NCBI RefSeq assembly: GCF_963675165.1
Contig: NC_087382.1
Location: 4,131,963-4,195,962 of the forward strand
Length of the DNA stretch: 64,000 nt
Source: Halichondria panicea
Taxonomy: Eukaryota; Porifera; Demospongiae; Suberitida; Halichondriidae
Direction of reading: 5' to 3'
This document shows, piece after piece, positions 22,905-34,364 of this stretch (position 1 is its first letter; every line of letters begins with the position of its first letter). A program made the translations under genes and the position numbers. Under the pieces are notes generated by a model that saw nothing but the letters and a program-made list of their open reading frames with translations, was not told the origin of the DNA and searched no databases.

Positions 22905-23606
22905 ATGTCTACCTACCACAATGAGGCCCTGAGGAAGCAGAGATCGCTAGACAGACGAAGAGAGTATCTAAACTCGAGGGAGGGCAGAGCCATCCATCTG
23001 TGCACCTCCAAAGATGTTGCCAATGTGAGCCACAGAGCTAGTCTAGTTCAATGTCAGCTAGCTCATAATTTGCTAAGTACTTAGATGGTTAACCATACTT
23101 GCTATCAATACATAAAGGACACTACATCCTATTGTATCCCATATAAAAAAATTCATCCCTTCTCTTTAGTTCCATAGCAATGCATGCAGCAACCATTAAG
23201 CAATGTACCAATGTGCCCCATGCACCACTCCCACACACGTGCTACAGATGCCCCGTGCTAGGGAGGCTGTTGGAGTGAGAGATAAAGTTGTTGAAGCAGA
23301 CTCACAACACAGGACAGCTTTCACTGACTTGCAGGCAAGGCTCAACAAGAGGCTTAATGTAAGTATCTTTATTAATTGGCCGGCTACATATCTTACATGC
23401 ACTGATAGGTTTAGTATCGATCGGTACGAGTTTATGATATAAGACGAAAAACATACGGGGCTGGGGTAGATCTATTGATGATAACATCCATCGTAAAATT
23501 TGTGATATCCCATTGAGAAAGTATGATTATTATAGACTGAGTAAAAGCGTTATTATACTCCTTCATCCATCACCTGCAGGAAGCAGAGTACATGCAACAG
23601 TGGTGA
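22905..23606 (+). CDS. Small three-exon gene, unrecognised 85-residue protein
   Basis: Exons 22905-23024 (ends AAT, donor GTGAGC), 23248-23358 (acceptor CTACAG, donor GTAAGT) and 23580-23606 (acceptor CCTGCAG, ends TGG TGA). All joins are phase 0. The product is 85 residues, highly charged and probably mostly helical: MSTYHNEALRKQRSLDRRR at the start, then AREAVGVRDKVVEADSQHR, ending EAEYMQQW. There is no signal peptide or membrane segment. AATAAA occurs near 23731. I do not recognise the family. It shares an upstream region with copy C in opposite orientation, and a truncated duplicate lies beside copy B, so it moved with the UBL/CARD/PITH duplication. Confidence 0.6.
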
Positions 23607-23890
23607 AGCTGAGCTAACTTAATGAACACCATATCTCTCAAGGGCTGTGAATATATTTCCCACATTGTGTGCAGTCTGTTTTTGTCTGATATTCATGATG
23701 AACAAAAAATGTAGCACATTTCTCAGATTAATAATAAAGCTCAATTGTTAGGATCATGAGACCAATATATAAAATAAGGGCAACACACCGAGAGGAAAGA
23801 CGCTCAGCTCACTAAAAGATACAGTAATAGTTCTTTAGCTATAAATGTCTAAACTAAGTTCTCTAAAAAGTTCAAATAAAGTCTTTTTAA
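23607..23890. other. Convergent 3' flanks
   Basis: AT-rich sequence between the plus-strand small gene and the end of the flavoprotein gene. AATAAA words at about 23731 and 23876 could serve the plus-strand transcript. No gene seen. Confidence 0.5.
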
Positions 23891-26800
23891 TTACTGCTTC
23901 TTCTTGTCATCGACTAGTCCTTTGGCAGCGCTTCCCCTGTCTCCAACTTTTATGCCCAGGAGGCGTTTGATTATCAGCACAATCAGCTCGTACGTGATCA
24001 CTATCACAAAGTCGGGGTAGAGGAGGTTGAATTTGGTCACTCTTCCAGTCATAATATCGGCCCAACGAGCAAGGAAACGGTCTCCCTTTCGTATCATGGC
24101 GGCTACGGCAGCGTCCATTAGGATCGGGTACTTGTAGCACATCTGGATCATGACCATGGACCTGTGTGGGCGGGAGGGTGTGAGGGTGTGGGAAGTGGGG
24201 GGTGGGAGATGGCAAGGTTGTTCGTACAGTAATAGTATGTGTTGATAGAGAGAGAGAGAGAGAGAGCATTACACTAATCGTGAATGTAGTTATTGTAAAT
24301 GCTCACACCCTAGAGGCATCGTAAAATTCACACTTGTCTGAGGTGAAAAATGCACACACTTTTAGTTAACAAAGCGATAGTAGCTTTAGAAGCTATCAAC
24401 ACCTCACTTTTATAATTAGCACTGTAACTGTTAATAATAAAACAGACTACGCCAATTAACCGTACACAATACACATATTACGCCCACACACACACTCACC
24501 AGTAGAAGTCAGTGCCCCAGGCATTCAACCATCTGTTCTGATACTCTTCCATAATAGGAGCATCAAAATTCCCAGCCTTGAGAGCCTCGTCCAGGACGTT
24601 GGCTGCCATTCGGGCGGAGTCCATTGCCGTGTGAATGCCCTCTCCCGTCATGGGGTCAGTGAAACCAGCGGCATCTCCGATAACAAGAACATGGTCTGCA
24701 AACGTCGTCTCTTCACCTCCAATACGAAGAGCAGCTGGAGAAAAAATTTATATATAGACGGCCAGAAAACTTTTCAACTTTCACTGGATTTAAAAATGGG
24801 ACAGTATGTAGTATAATTATGCCTTATCCAGACACGCATCTGTACACATGTTTTAAAATCTCGAAAAGCAATTAAATTAGGTATTAACTAGAGGACTTAG
24901 CGGCAGGCAACTCATATATAGGGTGTTGAAAACACAATCATATAACAGTATTAGTAGGTAGCAACTGCTTTTAGGGATTATTTCCAAAAATGACCCCCCA
25001 CACACTATATATAACTCCCATTTCACTTCAGTGTGCTTAGCGGGGAACTATGAGCTATCGTTATCGGTAATTATAGATTGCTTGGGGATACAAATAATGT
25101 TGCTAACTCTAGTTAGCCAATTAAAAGTGCGATCCAAATCCTATACCCCCCACCCACTCACCAGCCTTCATTCTCTCGGTCTTGATGTTATTTCCGAGGG
25201 CACGGCTGATGTTCGGGTCTTCCTTCATCATCTTCTCGTGCCAGAAAGCGAGGGTTTCAGCGGTCGCATCAGGGTTGCCCGGAATCAAGTAGATGCAGAA
25301 GTTGGCCTCGTCATTAGCGTGGCGAAACAGGCAAGAGTAACCTGTACAAAAGAAAGAACGTAAAGATAGAAGCAACTCTAGTCTCCAGTCCACACTCTCA
25401 CATCTATTTAATGTGGGTAACCGTGCTGTTTTTGGAAATTTATTTTCTTAAAATTGCTATCTAACCGCCTTGCTACCATATTGAACCAGGTACAAGTACA
25501 TTCATAATTACATACATATTACAATTATAAAAGCTGTCCCATGCAACTCAAGCTTTCACTACCTATCTTTGCTATAGTTATAGTACATGGGCATGAGGTA
25601 TCTATGTGTTATAGTGTCCCAAATCCCGAGGGCTTTCCTGTTACTTGATATCGGCTTAAAATTAATTGCTATCCTAAGCATCTACCATATTCAGGTACAG
25701 AATACATGCTACAGGTATAACTGATGCGATCTTTCCCCTACCTGGGAGCAGCTCCCTGTTGTAGAAGAGTACACCATCAGCCTTGAATTTGTGTGTGCCC
25801 CCCTCAATATAGCACCTGGAGCAGGATGTCTGTGGAGGCTGCTTGACCAGACCCAACTGTATGGCCAGCTTAGAGGGAGCACCGTCAGCACACACCAGGA
25901 CTCGGCACTGGGGGAGAGAAGGAGGAATAATTACTAGCGTGGTTAGAGGGAGAGAGATTACAATATATAATTATCAGGTTTCGGTCGTATAAATCGCAAT
26001 TGAAAGACAGTGAGCATGCACAGTCATACAATTTGCAATGCAATCAGGTTTGAATGCAGTGTCATAAGCATTTGCCTCGCATTCGAAACCCCCGATATAC
26101 GGTGAGCCATGCAATTAGTGGCTTAATTATAATTATCACGTTCATGCAGACGTAACAGCTTCTCACTTAATCTTGTATACTCAAGACAAAGTAATGGTTA
26201 GAGTGAGAGTGCCGCCTATCCTGTACCGTCTATTGAAAGGTGTAAGTAAACATGCATAGTGCATACAGTACACTGACTGTATGCACTGACTGTATGCATG
26301 CACTGTATATACAGTACAATGTATGCCTACAGTGTACACACTTACATACACACACACACAGTGCTGCATACAGTAAACACAGTACATACAGTGCACATGC
26401 AGTCTGACTAAATGCCGTCACTTACTGTGAAAGTTTCGTCTGAGTTCTCCAAGCTGATTGTCCAGAGTCCCTTGCTCTTGTCAAATGTGGCGGTCTTCAC
26501 AGCATGGTTCTCTCTCAACTCGGCGCCAGCCCTAAAGAAGGCAGAAAAAACAAAAAAGAAATCTGCATGTAATGTACTTTAACCGAATGACAGTGTAGCT
26601 ACAGTTACATTAGGACATGGTAAACTTTGCTTGCTCAGGGGATTACTAAATCATTTAGGCTGAGATTAATACGCTTTAATTGCTAGGTGATTTATTTGGC
26701 CCTAAATTTTCCATTTCCTATAAAAGAGTGGGCGAGAATGGCACTAAAGTGGGTGGTTTTTGTTTAAAATGGGCCTGTTTTATTACAGATTTGAGAGACC

Positions 26801-28284
26801 AAAACTTGACTTAAGAACGCCCAGTTTTATCAAAACTAAAAGATTAGTAGCTCTTTAAAAGTAACCAATAATAGTGTACCTATAGATCAAGTGTACCCAG
26901 TCATGAGACCAAAGAACGATAGATTAGAATATTGTGTTTGAATAACCTCATGCATGCATGCACGTTACTTACTTTGCAGAGTTAGATAATTAAACAATCT
27001 TGTTATCTTTGTCAATCCATTAATATCGTTTACACTAGTTGACTCACTTTTGGCAAGCACGAGCCAATTTCTCATCCAGATTGATCCTCTTGATGGCAAT
27101 GGCTCCGGGTATCTCTCCCAGGATCTCCTTGCTGCGGCCGATGTAACTGAGCCCGCCGGGACTGACCATACCCCCAGAGTCTGCCTGTGTGTGTGTGAGA
27201 GTGGAGGGGGCGGTGTGTGTGATGGTGTGTGAGGGGGTGGAGGGAAATTAGACATTCCATATGCAAAGTTAACATTGAAAACACACAGCCAAAAAACAGA
27301 CTGCATGTGGGCCTAATAATAAAAACGCATTATTAAAATTGAAGAATTTTAACTCAAGGGTGTTCAATGCCCGTAGTACTGGACTACTAAGAAAAGGTCA
27401 CCTCCAAACACTATCTAAGCTTCCAATCAGTGTATACAAACTAATTAAGCATAAACATTGTTTTAGGGCCTATTAAATACTAGGTAGTTGGAGGGAGGCA
27501 ATGACCTTTATAAGAGTCAAACTATCAATAGAGTTGAGGGTTGAACGATGATTAACGTTATTATAGAACGTATTTCAACTCTTAACGCTTTTTGTTGATG
27601 TTGAAAAAGATTCTGCAAAATCTTGTAAGAGGAAAAGTAATAACAACTTACGATATTCATTTTATTCTCTTTCTTTAGCTCTTCGTACACTCCCATTTCG
27701 TGAATAATCTCAATCCCAGTCTTGCACAGAGCGTCTCCGCAGATCTTATCTCTCGGGAACGTTGCTTTCTCGAGGAGTAAAATCTTACGTCCCATCTTGC
27801 TCATGTAGAAGCCGAGTGTTGCCCCGGCCGGACCAGCACCCACACAAACTACATCATAGTGAGGTCTGGACACACCCTGTAACAGTGGAGAAAGAACAAT
27901 CAACAAAAATGTGGGTATGATAATTTTCTATGTGCACTCACTGCATGCCAAAAATAGCTGGATACATAATATTGAACTTCCAGATTGTACAGATGCTGGT
28001 AGTGCTACATTAGTGCAAAAACAATCTAGACCTAGCGCCAGGCTACAAGCATTCATCGTAATTTCGGTGTTTCAGTGAATACAAAAGCATGTAATTCCGA
28101 TGAAACTTACAAGCAAAATACAAGCTAATATACAAGTACATAATAAAGGTACCTTTTCATCTGGGTACTTCCTTGGGAAGCTGCTGATGTTGACAGTGGG
28201 CCTCACTGATGCATACCACCATCTCCTCAGGTACAGCACAACTGCTCCGGTGATCACCAAAACAGCAATCAGCCAAGTATCCAT
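23891..28284 (-). CDS. Geranylgeranyl-reductase-family FAD-dependent oxidoreductase
   Basis: Eight exons: 28153-28284, 27652-27876, 27048-27184, 26426-26531, 25742-25907, 25162-25341, 24500-24734, 23891-24161. Phases agree throughout and give 483 residues. Residues ~5-19 (LIAVLVITGAVVLYL) form a membrane anchor followed by Arg-Arg. The FAD Rossmann motif GAGPAG is at 57-62. The segment FPRDKICGDAL is typical of the geranylgeranyl reductase family, as is the second flavin motif IGDAAGFTDPMTGEGI at about 334-349. The C-terminal third is hydrophobic in parts (FVIVITYELIVLII) and ends in a Lys-rich tail. Family members hydrogenate prenyl chains of chlorophyll, tocopherol or archaeal lipids. The animal substrate is unknown to me, so I give no symbol. 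Host-like introns rule out contamination by bacterial DNA. A 310-bp gap separates its start from a divergent gene. Confidence 0.85.
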
Positions 28285-28593
28285 AACTAGACTTTCTCGG
28301 GTTAAAGTGAGCCTCCTTAGTGTTCAAGTTGTTTTGAATGTATAGAAGAGACCCAGAGGGAGTTAAAGAATCATCTGATGTCCAATTGAGGCAGAGCTAG
28401 AGCTAGAGGTGAAGAAAATGATTAGGGGCGTATTTTTGACCTTTTTAAAAGGCTTTTAGGTGGGCGTTCGCACTAGCTAAAGGGGGAATTCCCCAGAATG
28501 TGGGAGGGCCTTGTAGTACTCTGCCAAAAGGGAATTCCCTAGAATGTGGAAGTAGTCTATTTCAAAACAGTAAATAAAGCTCCAGGAAGAGAG
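28285..28593. promoter_or_regulatory. Head-to-head promoter region, flavoprotein and small gene
   Basis: About 310 bp between two divergent ATGs. It contains a short direct repeat around GGGAATTCCCYAGAATGTGG (near 28482-28502 and 28530-28550). No clear TATA box. Shared regulation is inferred from orientation only. Confidence 0.35.
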
Positions 28594-28866
28594 ATGAGTG
28601 AAAAAATGGCTGCTTCTGAAGAGGACAATCCATTTGCATCACTGTTCAGTTCCCCTCACGTCGCTAAGGAGACTGCAGAGACTGCCAGGAGACAGAGAGA
28701 GTACATAAACCACACCCTCACTCGGATATTCCTCTTCACTGGTCAAGGTGAGTAATGCACTATATTAATGCCATAATTAACGTAGCGTATAAGGTCGCTG
28801 ATAATAGGATATTGTCTTAGTTTCAGCTCCTCCTTCCTTGTAGATATTGATGCACGGGGAAGATAA
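28594..28866 (+). CDS. Small two-exon gene, unrecognised 58-residue protein
   Basis: Exon 1 28594-28747 ends GGTCAAG with donor GTGAGT (phase 1). Exon 2 28844-28866 follows acceptor CTTGTAG and ends AGA TAA. An AATAAA lies about 15 bp downstream (28878-28883), supporting a real 3' end. The product begins MSEKMAASEEDNPFASLFSS and ends FTGQDIDARGR. It is acidic at the start and helical in the middle (KETAETARRQREYINHTL). An upstream in-frame ATG at 28546 would add 16 residues. I do not recognise it; exon 1 could also be the start of a longer gene. Confidence 0.45.
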
Positions 28867-28883
28867 GTAATTTTTCAATAAAT

Positions 28884-29203
28884 TGGCTTGTGTGAACTTT
28901 AGAAGCTCACATTACATTGAACATGGTATTTTATGTTACTGCGCGTGCGATATGCGCAGATGGCAAAAACCTCAAATTAGGGAAGTTGCAAATAATTATG
29001 CATGCGCACGTTAATTGCATGGCTAAGTATTGACTTGTCGTGGAACAATCTGAGTAGAATATATCCATACATTAATGGTAGTGATATTAAAAATGAGGTC
29101 TAAACATTTTTCTACACTATTACACTACTATAAATACAAACAGTCCAAGTTTAACTTTTTCTAGTGGTGTAATTTCTATAAATTCTTGCTGGCATCTGTT
29201 CTA
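28884..29203. other. Spacer between the small gene and the FReD array
   Basis: AT-rich, with GCGCGTGCGATATGCGCA near 28942-28960. Nothing coding recognised. Confidence 0.4.
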
Positions 29204-30095
29204 TTAGTCACAAGTACGTGGTAGATTTGCATTGCATAATTTTGGACGCACCCTTAACTCTGCATAGTGATAGGTAACAGGAGACGTTGTGTGGAGCTCT
29301 GGATGTGGCATATGAGTTAGTAACGTTAGGTCACAATTTTTGAACCACCATCCAACTTTTCCGTGGCTAGTAGCACAGTTTGAAGAAGTTCCACTGTCAT
29401 TATCGTTGTCAAATGTTGTGAATTTCATACCATTGTGATATCCTAGGTAATCGTAAGCCTCTTCATGTTGTTTGTCCGACACATGCAGTGTGTAGCTTGT
29501 ACTGAGTCCATTCACTCGAAAGTTACCATAGGGAAGAACTACCTTTGTACCGTCGGTTTTACTCACTTCAACTTCGACCTCCATTGGCTCTCGACTCGTA
29601 AGACAGTGCATGTTTTTTAGTCCGTACCAGAACTCGCCACTCAGGTTCCCAAATCCATTCTCATATTCCACCCATGTTCTGTTGAAAAGCTCTCTCTGTT
29701 CCACGTCTGGTGTCCTCTTCACTAGCACTGTCCATCCACCATCACCACTCTCCATGTTGCACCGAGCTTGCATTGGTGAAATATCTTGAATGAAAGGTGA
29801 CTCATGCCCACAAGCATTGTTAATGTAGAAGACGCCACTTTTAATTGGATAGTCAAAAAGTGATGCTTTTGCCACCTGCATGAGTTTACAGCGATGAGAC
29901 GTGCTTGTTATACTAACAATATACCTGGCAGCAATCTCTGTAGCGTGCTTCTTGACAAGTTTTCTTCAATTTTACGGCCTCTTCAAAAGCCTCCTGGAAT
30001 TTCAGTGAGCAATGTTGTTCTGGTGCTTGAGCTGCGATGAGAGATGACGTGAAAATAATAATACCAGCTATCAGTTCTCTCCAAAACAGTCCCAT
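29204..30095 (-). CDS. FReD locus 1: secreted fibrinogen-related protein
   Basis: Exon 1 29925-30095 (signal peptide to DCCQ), exon 2 29204-29875, both phase 0, 280 residues. After the signal peptide comes the stalk CSLKFQEAFEEAVKLKKTC and then DCCQ. The FReD has RCNMESGDGGWTVLVKRTPD, a central GFGNLSGEFWYGLKNMHC, TTFDNDNDSGTSSNCA (calcium-loop-like) and GWWFKNC. It ends YAELRVRPKLC. It is the most divergent member, with a TTCD-like tail and TATATAAG at about 30134-30141. FReD proteins bind carbohydrates or acetylated groups in ficolins, tachylectins and FREPs; the ligand here is unknown. Confidence 0.85.
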
Positions 30096-31084
30096 CTTTG
30101 TTGAATTTACTATAAACGTACACTTTTGTCCTTGCTTATATAGACAGTAATCATGAACTTTGGACGTAGGAAGTATATTGTGTGTAAACCAGCTTGTATG
30201 TTTTTGTTTTTACACACACTTGTCGTGAGAGTAGTTTCTGTATAGTTTTGTTATGGTGCATGGGTTATGCTTCAATCTATGATATAGGGTACTTTTAACA
30301 TGTGTATATAATAGCGAAGTATATCTCTTAGCAAAGCCTGTGTGGGTGGCTCCATTTTCAATAAGGAAATCAGCGTAATACATCATGTGCATGGTGTGTC
30401 ATTTTCTACATACATTACATTATGTATTTGTGGGTACAGTAATGTATCGTTTATATAAAAATGGAAAGCAATGACATGAAGTTATTTCTGATTGTGCTGA
30501 TGCTTGGCAACTACTTTTCTTGTGCTTTGCAAAAATGTGTGAGCAATTTGGCGAATTTACCCTAGATCGCCAAATTAAAACCACCAATATTAAAGCTATA
30601 CACAGGGGCGGATCCAGTGGGGGGCTTTGGGGGCTTGAGCACCCCCCTGGCCTTAATGACAAGCCTGAAGAATAGAATCTAGAGCTAGCTATCAACACAC
30701 TGCATGTACTGGATAGCACGTAGCTACGGTTACATTATCATGGCCACACCCAATTTATTACTGAGCAGAACAATTATTGATGAGTCATGCAGGAAACACA
30801 TTGTACGTGAGTTAAAATATTTTTAGCTCCCCCCTATCAAGAATCCTAGATCCACCCCTGATACACGTATATATAATTATACCCACAGTTTGTGGGCCGA
30901 CTAACCAAAATTTGTTATTCTGTGATTTATACTGGTTTAGCTTATAGATTCATGCATTCATGTGGTAGTTGTTAATTATTAGTAAACATCTTCTTTGAAT
31001 TTCAAATATTCCATGCATACACTTATTTTTGGTGTGATTCATAGTATACGTACATAATATATCAAGTTCGGCTCTCCTTTTTTC
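30096..31084. other. Intergenic FReD 1-2, with one inverted-repeat element
   Basis: Contains the promoter of locus 1 near 30134, the element at 30603-30860, and the phrase ACCCACAGTTTGTGGG (about 30888), which recurs in most other FReD intergenic regions. No exon seen. Confidence 0.5.
30603..30860. mobile_element. CAGGGGCGGATCCAG inverted-repeat element
   Basis: Begins CAGGGGCGGATCCAG and ends CTAGATCCACCCCTG, 258 bp, flanked by the 5-bp direct repeat ATACA. Same family as the elements at 1095 and 9126. Non-autonomous. Confidence 0.7.
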
Positions 31085-32078
31085 TTACTCACAACTGTCA
31101 GGCTCGTCTCCGAAAGCTGCACAGCCTTTGGGACGTACTCGTAGTTCAGCATAGTCATAGACACTACTAAGTATGGGATTGGGCATGCCAGTGAGATGCA
31201 TGGTGTAGCAATTATTAAACCAGTTCCCCACCTTGTTGTATATTGCTGAACAACTACCGGGATTTTGGTCATTATCTCGATCAAGTGTGGAGAACTTAAT
31301 TCCATTATGATGTTGAGAGAAATCAAAACCTTCATCTTGTTTGTCTGACACATGCAGGGTGTAGCTTGTACTAGGTCCATCCACTCGAAAGTTACCATAC
31401 GAAAGAACTAGTTTTGTGCCGTCGGTTTTGCTGACTTCAACCTCGACCTCCATTGGCTCTCGACTCGTAAGACAGTGCATGTTCTTTAGTCCGTACCAGA
31501 ACTCGCCACTCAGGTTCCCGAATCCATTTTCATATTCCACCCAAGGCCTTTTGAATGAAACTCTCTCATCAACGTCTGGTGTCCTCTTCACTAGCACTGT
31601 CCATCCACCATCACCACTCTCCATGTTGCATCGAGCTTGCATAGAGGGGAAGATGTCTTGAGTGAAGGCTGCTGTACTTCGACAAACATTACTGATATCG
31701 TAGATTCCCGATCCTGGAGTGTAGTTGTCATTATCAATTATCTTGGATGCTTCTGCAATCTACAAAAATGTTTATATGTAATCTCACAATTAATTATTAG
31801 TATAGCTATAATTATTCCCAGTTGTATAGATATATAATATTAAGTAGTGTACAGACAGTCATATTGTAGCATTCATATGCCAATGGTAAATATTACATGA
31901 ATATCTAATATCTTACTTGGCAGCAGTCTTTAAGGTTAGCTTCCTCGCAGCTTCTTCTGAGAGCCATAGTCTCCTTGAGTGAGTCCTCAAACTTTATCAG
32001 GCAGTGGTCAACAGCTGGCATTGCTATAGACTCTCTCAACAATGCAGATATGAAGAGAACTGCCAGTTGTAGCTTCAT
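31085..32078 (-). CDS. FReD locus 2: secreted fibrinogen-related protein (MKLQL type)
   Basis: Exon 1 31917-32078, exon 2 31085-31759, 278 residues, phase 0. The signal peptide starts MKLQLAVLFISALL and the stalk is CLIKFEDSLKETMALRRSC, then DCCQ. Exon 2 opens IAEASKII and keeps a calcium-type loop (STLDRDNDQNPGSC), with NWFNNCYTMHL downstream. It ends YAELRVRPKGC and DSCE. TATAAAAG lies 80 bp upstream (32158-32165). Loci 4 and 6 are its closest relatives. Confidence 0.85.
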
Positions 32079-33025
32079 CTTCTTTATTTGTAGTTGATAT
32101 GTTGACATTGACGTTTTGTTGTTGGAATGGGCATGTATGTGTGTAAGACGAAATGTCCTTTTATAGAAGCACGCATGCATGCATGCAAATTGAATATGTG
32201 TATTAGCCATCTTTTGTTTACCACCAGCTGTCTCACTGTTAACGCCAGTGTGGCTACTCTATGGTATACTACTACACTGGATCATTGTTGAAAACTGATT
32301 CCACTTTTATTGCTGGATCCTATTACAAAGCTGGTAGAGCAGTTGATGTCTTTTGAACCTTGTATGGTATTGTGTATACCCTATACGATGTATGTTACCC
32401 ACCACCATCTATCTTAATTTGTAATGCTTTACAGTGGCTACTGGTATGTGTACTACTATCATGGATAATTGTAAAAAGTCCTTTATTGCTGCCCTACACA
32501 GCTGGTGGAGCGTTTGATGTGTTGTTAATTGTATGTCATTGTTACCCACCACCATCTGCCACATGATGTCCTGTAGTATAACATATTAAAAAAACATTCC
32601 ATTTCCATGTCAACAAGTGTGTGACCCCCCCCCCCTAGCTCTGGTCAACTACAATATAGTCTAACACGTACATAAATGTATACCCATAGTTTGTGGACAA
32701 TTTTCAAATAATAATTATAATTATATCCCTCTAACGCTTATATATAGTTGGTCCAATGTACATTTAATATAATGATTTCTGTGTACTTGTTCACCATGCA
32801 CTTGCTGTCTCCCCAACTCTTATAATTTCATCCCATTAACTTATTAATAAGAGCTAGATTATTTCTTAGACTGCCTACTCTAGCCTCTCGATCAGCATTT
32901 AGCTGGTACTATACATGCACTGGATCATTGTTAAAAGTCCTTGATTGCTCAACCCTACAGCTGATATACTATTTAAATGAGTGTGCATGTGATGTCTTGT
33001 GAACTTTGTATATAGCATTATATAT

Positions 33026-34141
33026 ACCGTATATAGCGGGTATATTTTGAGGGTATGACATGTTCGCGGAAATATGCCTTTAGAAAGGTTTTCGCGGATT
33101 TAACCCTTTCCCGGCTTTGGACGACATATGTCGTCCAGCGGACCGAGATTTAAAAAAAATTTGCTGTGCTGGCTGTGTTGGAGCTATGCACACACTGTAG
33201 GTACCAGCACATGCATTGAGCTGCTCTTTCACATGGTATTTTCAACATCTTGCTTTGAGGTACACTTTGTGCAGTACTGTCGAAAGAAAAGTGACCGTTT
33301 GATGATGACTTCAAGATTTTCGTAGTACAACCTCAGTGGGGTTCTAGAGCTGCTAGACAGTGAGAATATCGATGCTTATGGCCTTGTAGAGTGAGAGGAC
33401 AGTGACTGGGATCATAGCTAGGTAGGAAGATACCTCAACCTAAAAAATAAAGAGCCTGAGGAGCCTGAAGGAGCTGGACCAAGTTTCTGGATCTGGTAAG
33501 TCTAGAGTAGCATTTGTACAACATACTGTATTCTGATAGCTTCAGGATAGCTTCAGTATTAGGTTTGCTTAGGCTAGTTAGTACAGCAGTGGATATCATG
33601 AGCCACCATTGAACTTGTAAACGTGTGTGTAGGTGAAGAACGTTTCCCGGGGAAAGGGCGTCTGCTGATACGACCTCGCAGAGAAGTTTCGGCAGATCCT
33701 AATCGAACTATGTCACCGTGAGAACATTGAGAACACTTACTTAGTGTCTATAGTCACTTTGTGCCTTCGTATAATATTGTTTGTGTACATAATTGTGAAT
33801 GTTTGTAAACAATCGCTAATTAGTTGGGGGTGGTCAGTTGCTAGGTAACGATGATGATGTCATGGTACCCCCGGGGTCTGGGCTACCTGTAGGAAATAGT
33901 TACGAGTGATTTCAATGTATGGTTCATAAGATATGGATTTTTAAAGAAAAACATGTATTTATTCTGTATTATTTTGTTTTAATTAAAGCCGGGAAAGGGT
34001 TAATTTTCCTGAAATAGCAGCGTATTTGCAGCATGCATGCATGCGATATTAAAATTCATGGTTATAAATGTTCGCGGTACATGCTTAATCTGCAAAGACC
34101 ACAAACATTTATATACCCTCGAAGTATACCTGCTATACGGT
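33026..34141. mobile_element. Outer inverted-repeat element (ACCGTATATAGCGGGTAT)
   Basis: The left end ACCGTATATAGCGGGTATAT matches the reverse complement of the right end (CGAAGTATACCTGCTATACGG). It is interrupted by the piggyBac-like element at 33104-33999. A shorter uninterrupted relative lies at 45947-46092. Confidence 0.65.
33104..33999. mobile_element. piggyBac-like non-autonomous element
   Basis: Perfect 15-bp inverted ends (CCCTTTCCCGGCTTT and AAAGCCGGGAAAGGG) sit directly inside TTAA on both sides (33100-33103 and 34000-34003), the hallmark target site of piggyBac. About 896 bp; no transposase recognised. Nested in the element at 33026-34141. Confidence 0.75.
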
Positions 34142-34364
34142 ATTTGACTTCATGTGTGCATATACACCAGTAAACTATTGCTTATAAGTACCATCATGCC
34201 CATCCCCCTTATGCTTTACTTATACTATATCTAATATCCACACCATTTTTGAAATCAAAGGACTGCACTAAATGCTAAGCACACCTATGACTCTAACTAT
34301 ATAAATCAGCTAAAATTTTAGTTTTCTGTCTGTTCACAGTTTTCACAATGAGAGCACAATTAAG

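Larger units (their letters stand above)
32079..34364. other. Intergenic FReD 2-3: conserved intergenic cassette and nested elements
   Basis: About 32210-32580 holds the TTGTTTACCAC...GCGCCAGTGTGGCTACT cassette seen between most loci, twice in degraded form. A poly-C tract lies near 32621. The outer inverted-repeat element at 33026-34141 with a piggyBac-like insertion follows. A plus-strand frame at 33128 lies inside the element and is not a gene. Confidence 0.5.

Noticed and set aside
26181-26421. Minus-strand frames rich in Cys, Tyr and Val
   Set aside because: They read a palindrome-rich ACTGTATGCA / ACACAC repeat inside an intron of the flavoprotein gene.
28942-28960. GCGCGTGCGATATGCGCA as an NRF1 site
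   Set aside because: Only a loose match to the palindrome and not placed next to a start codon.
33128-33325. Plus-strand frame of 65 codons in the piggyBac-like element
   Set aside because: No similarity to a transposase that I can see; too short and no conserved acidic residues in order.
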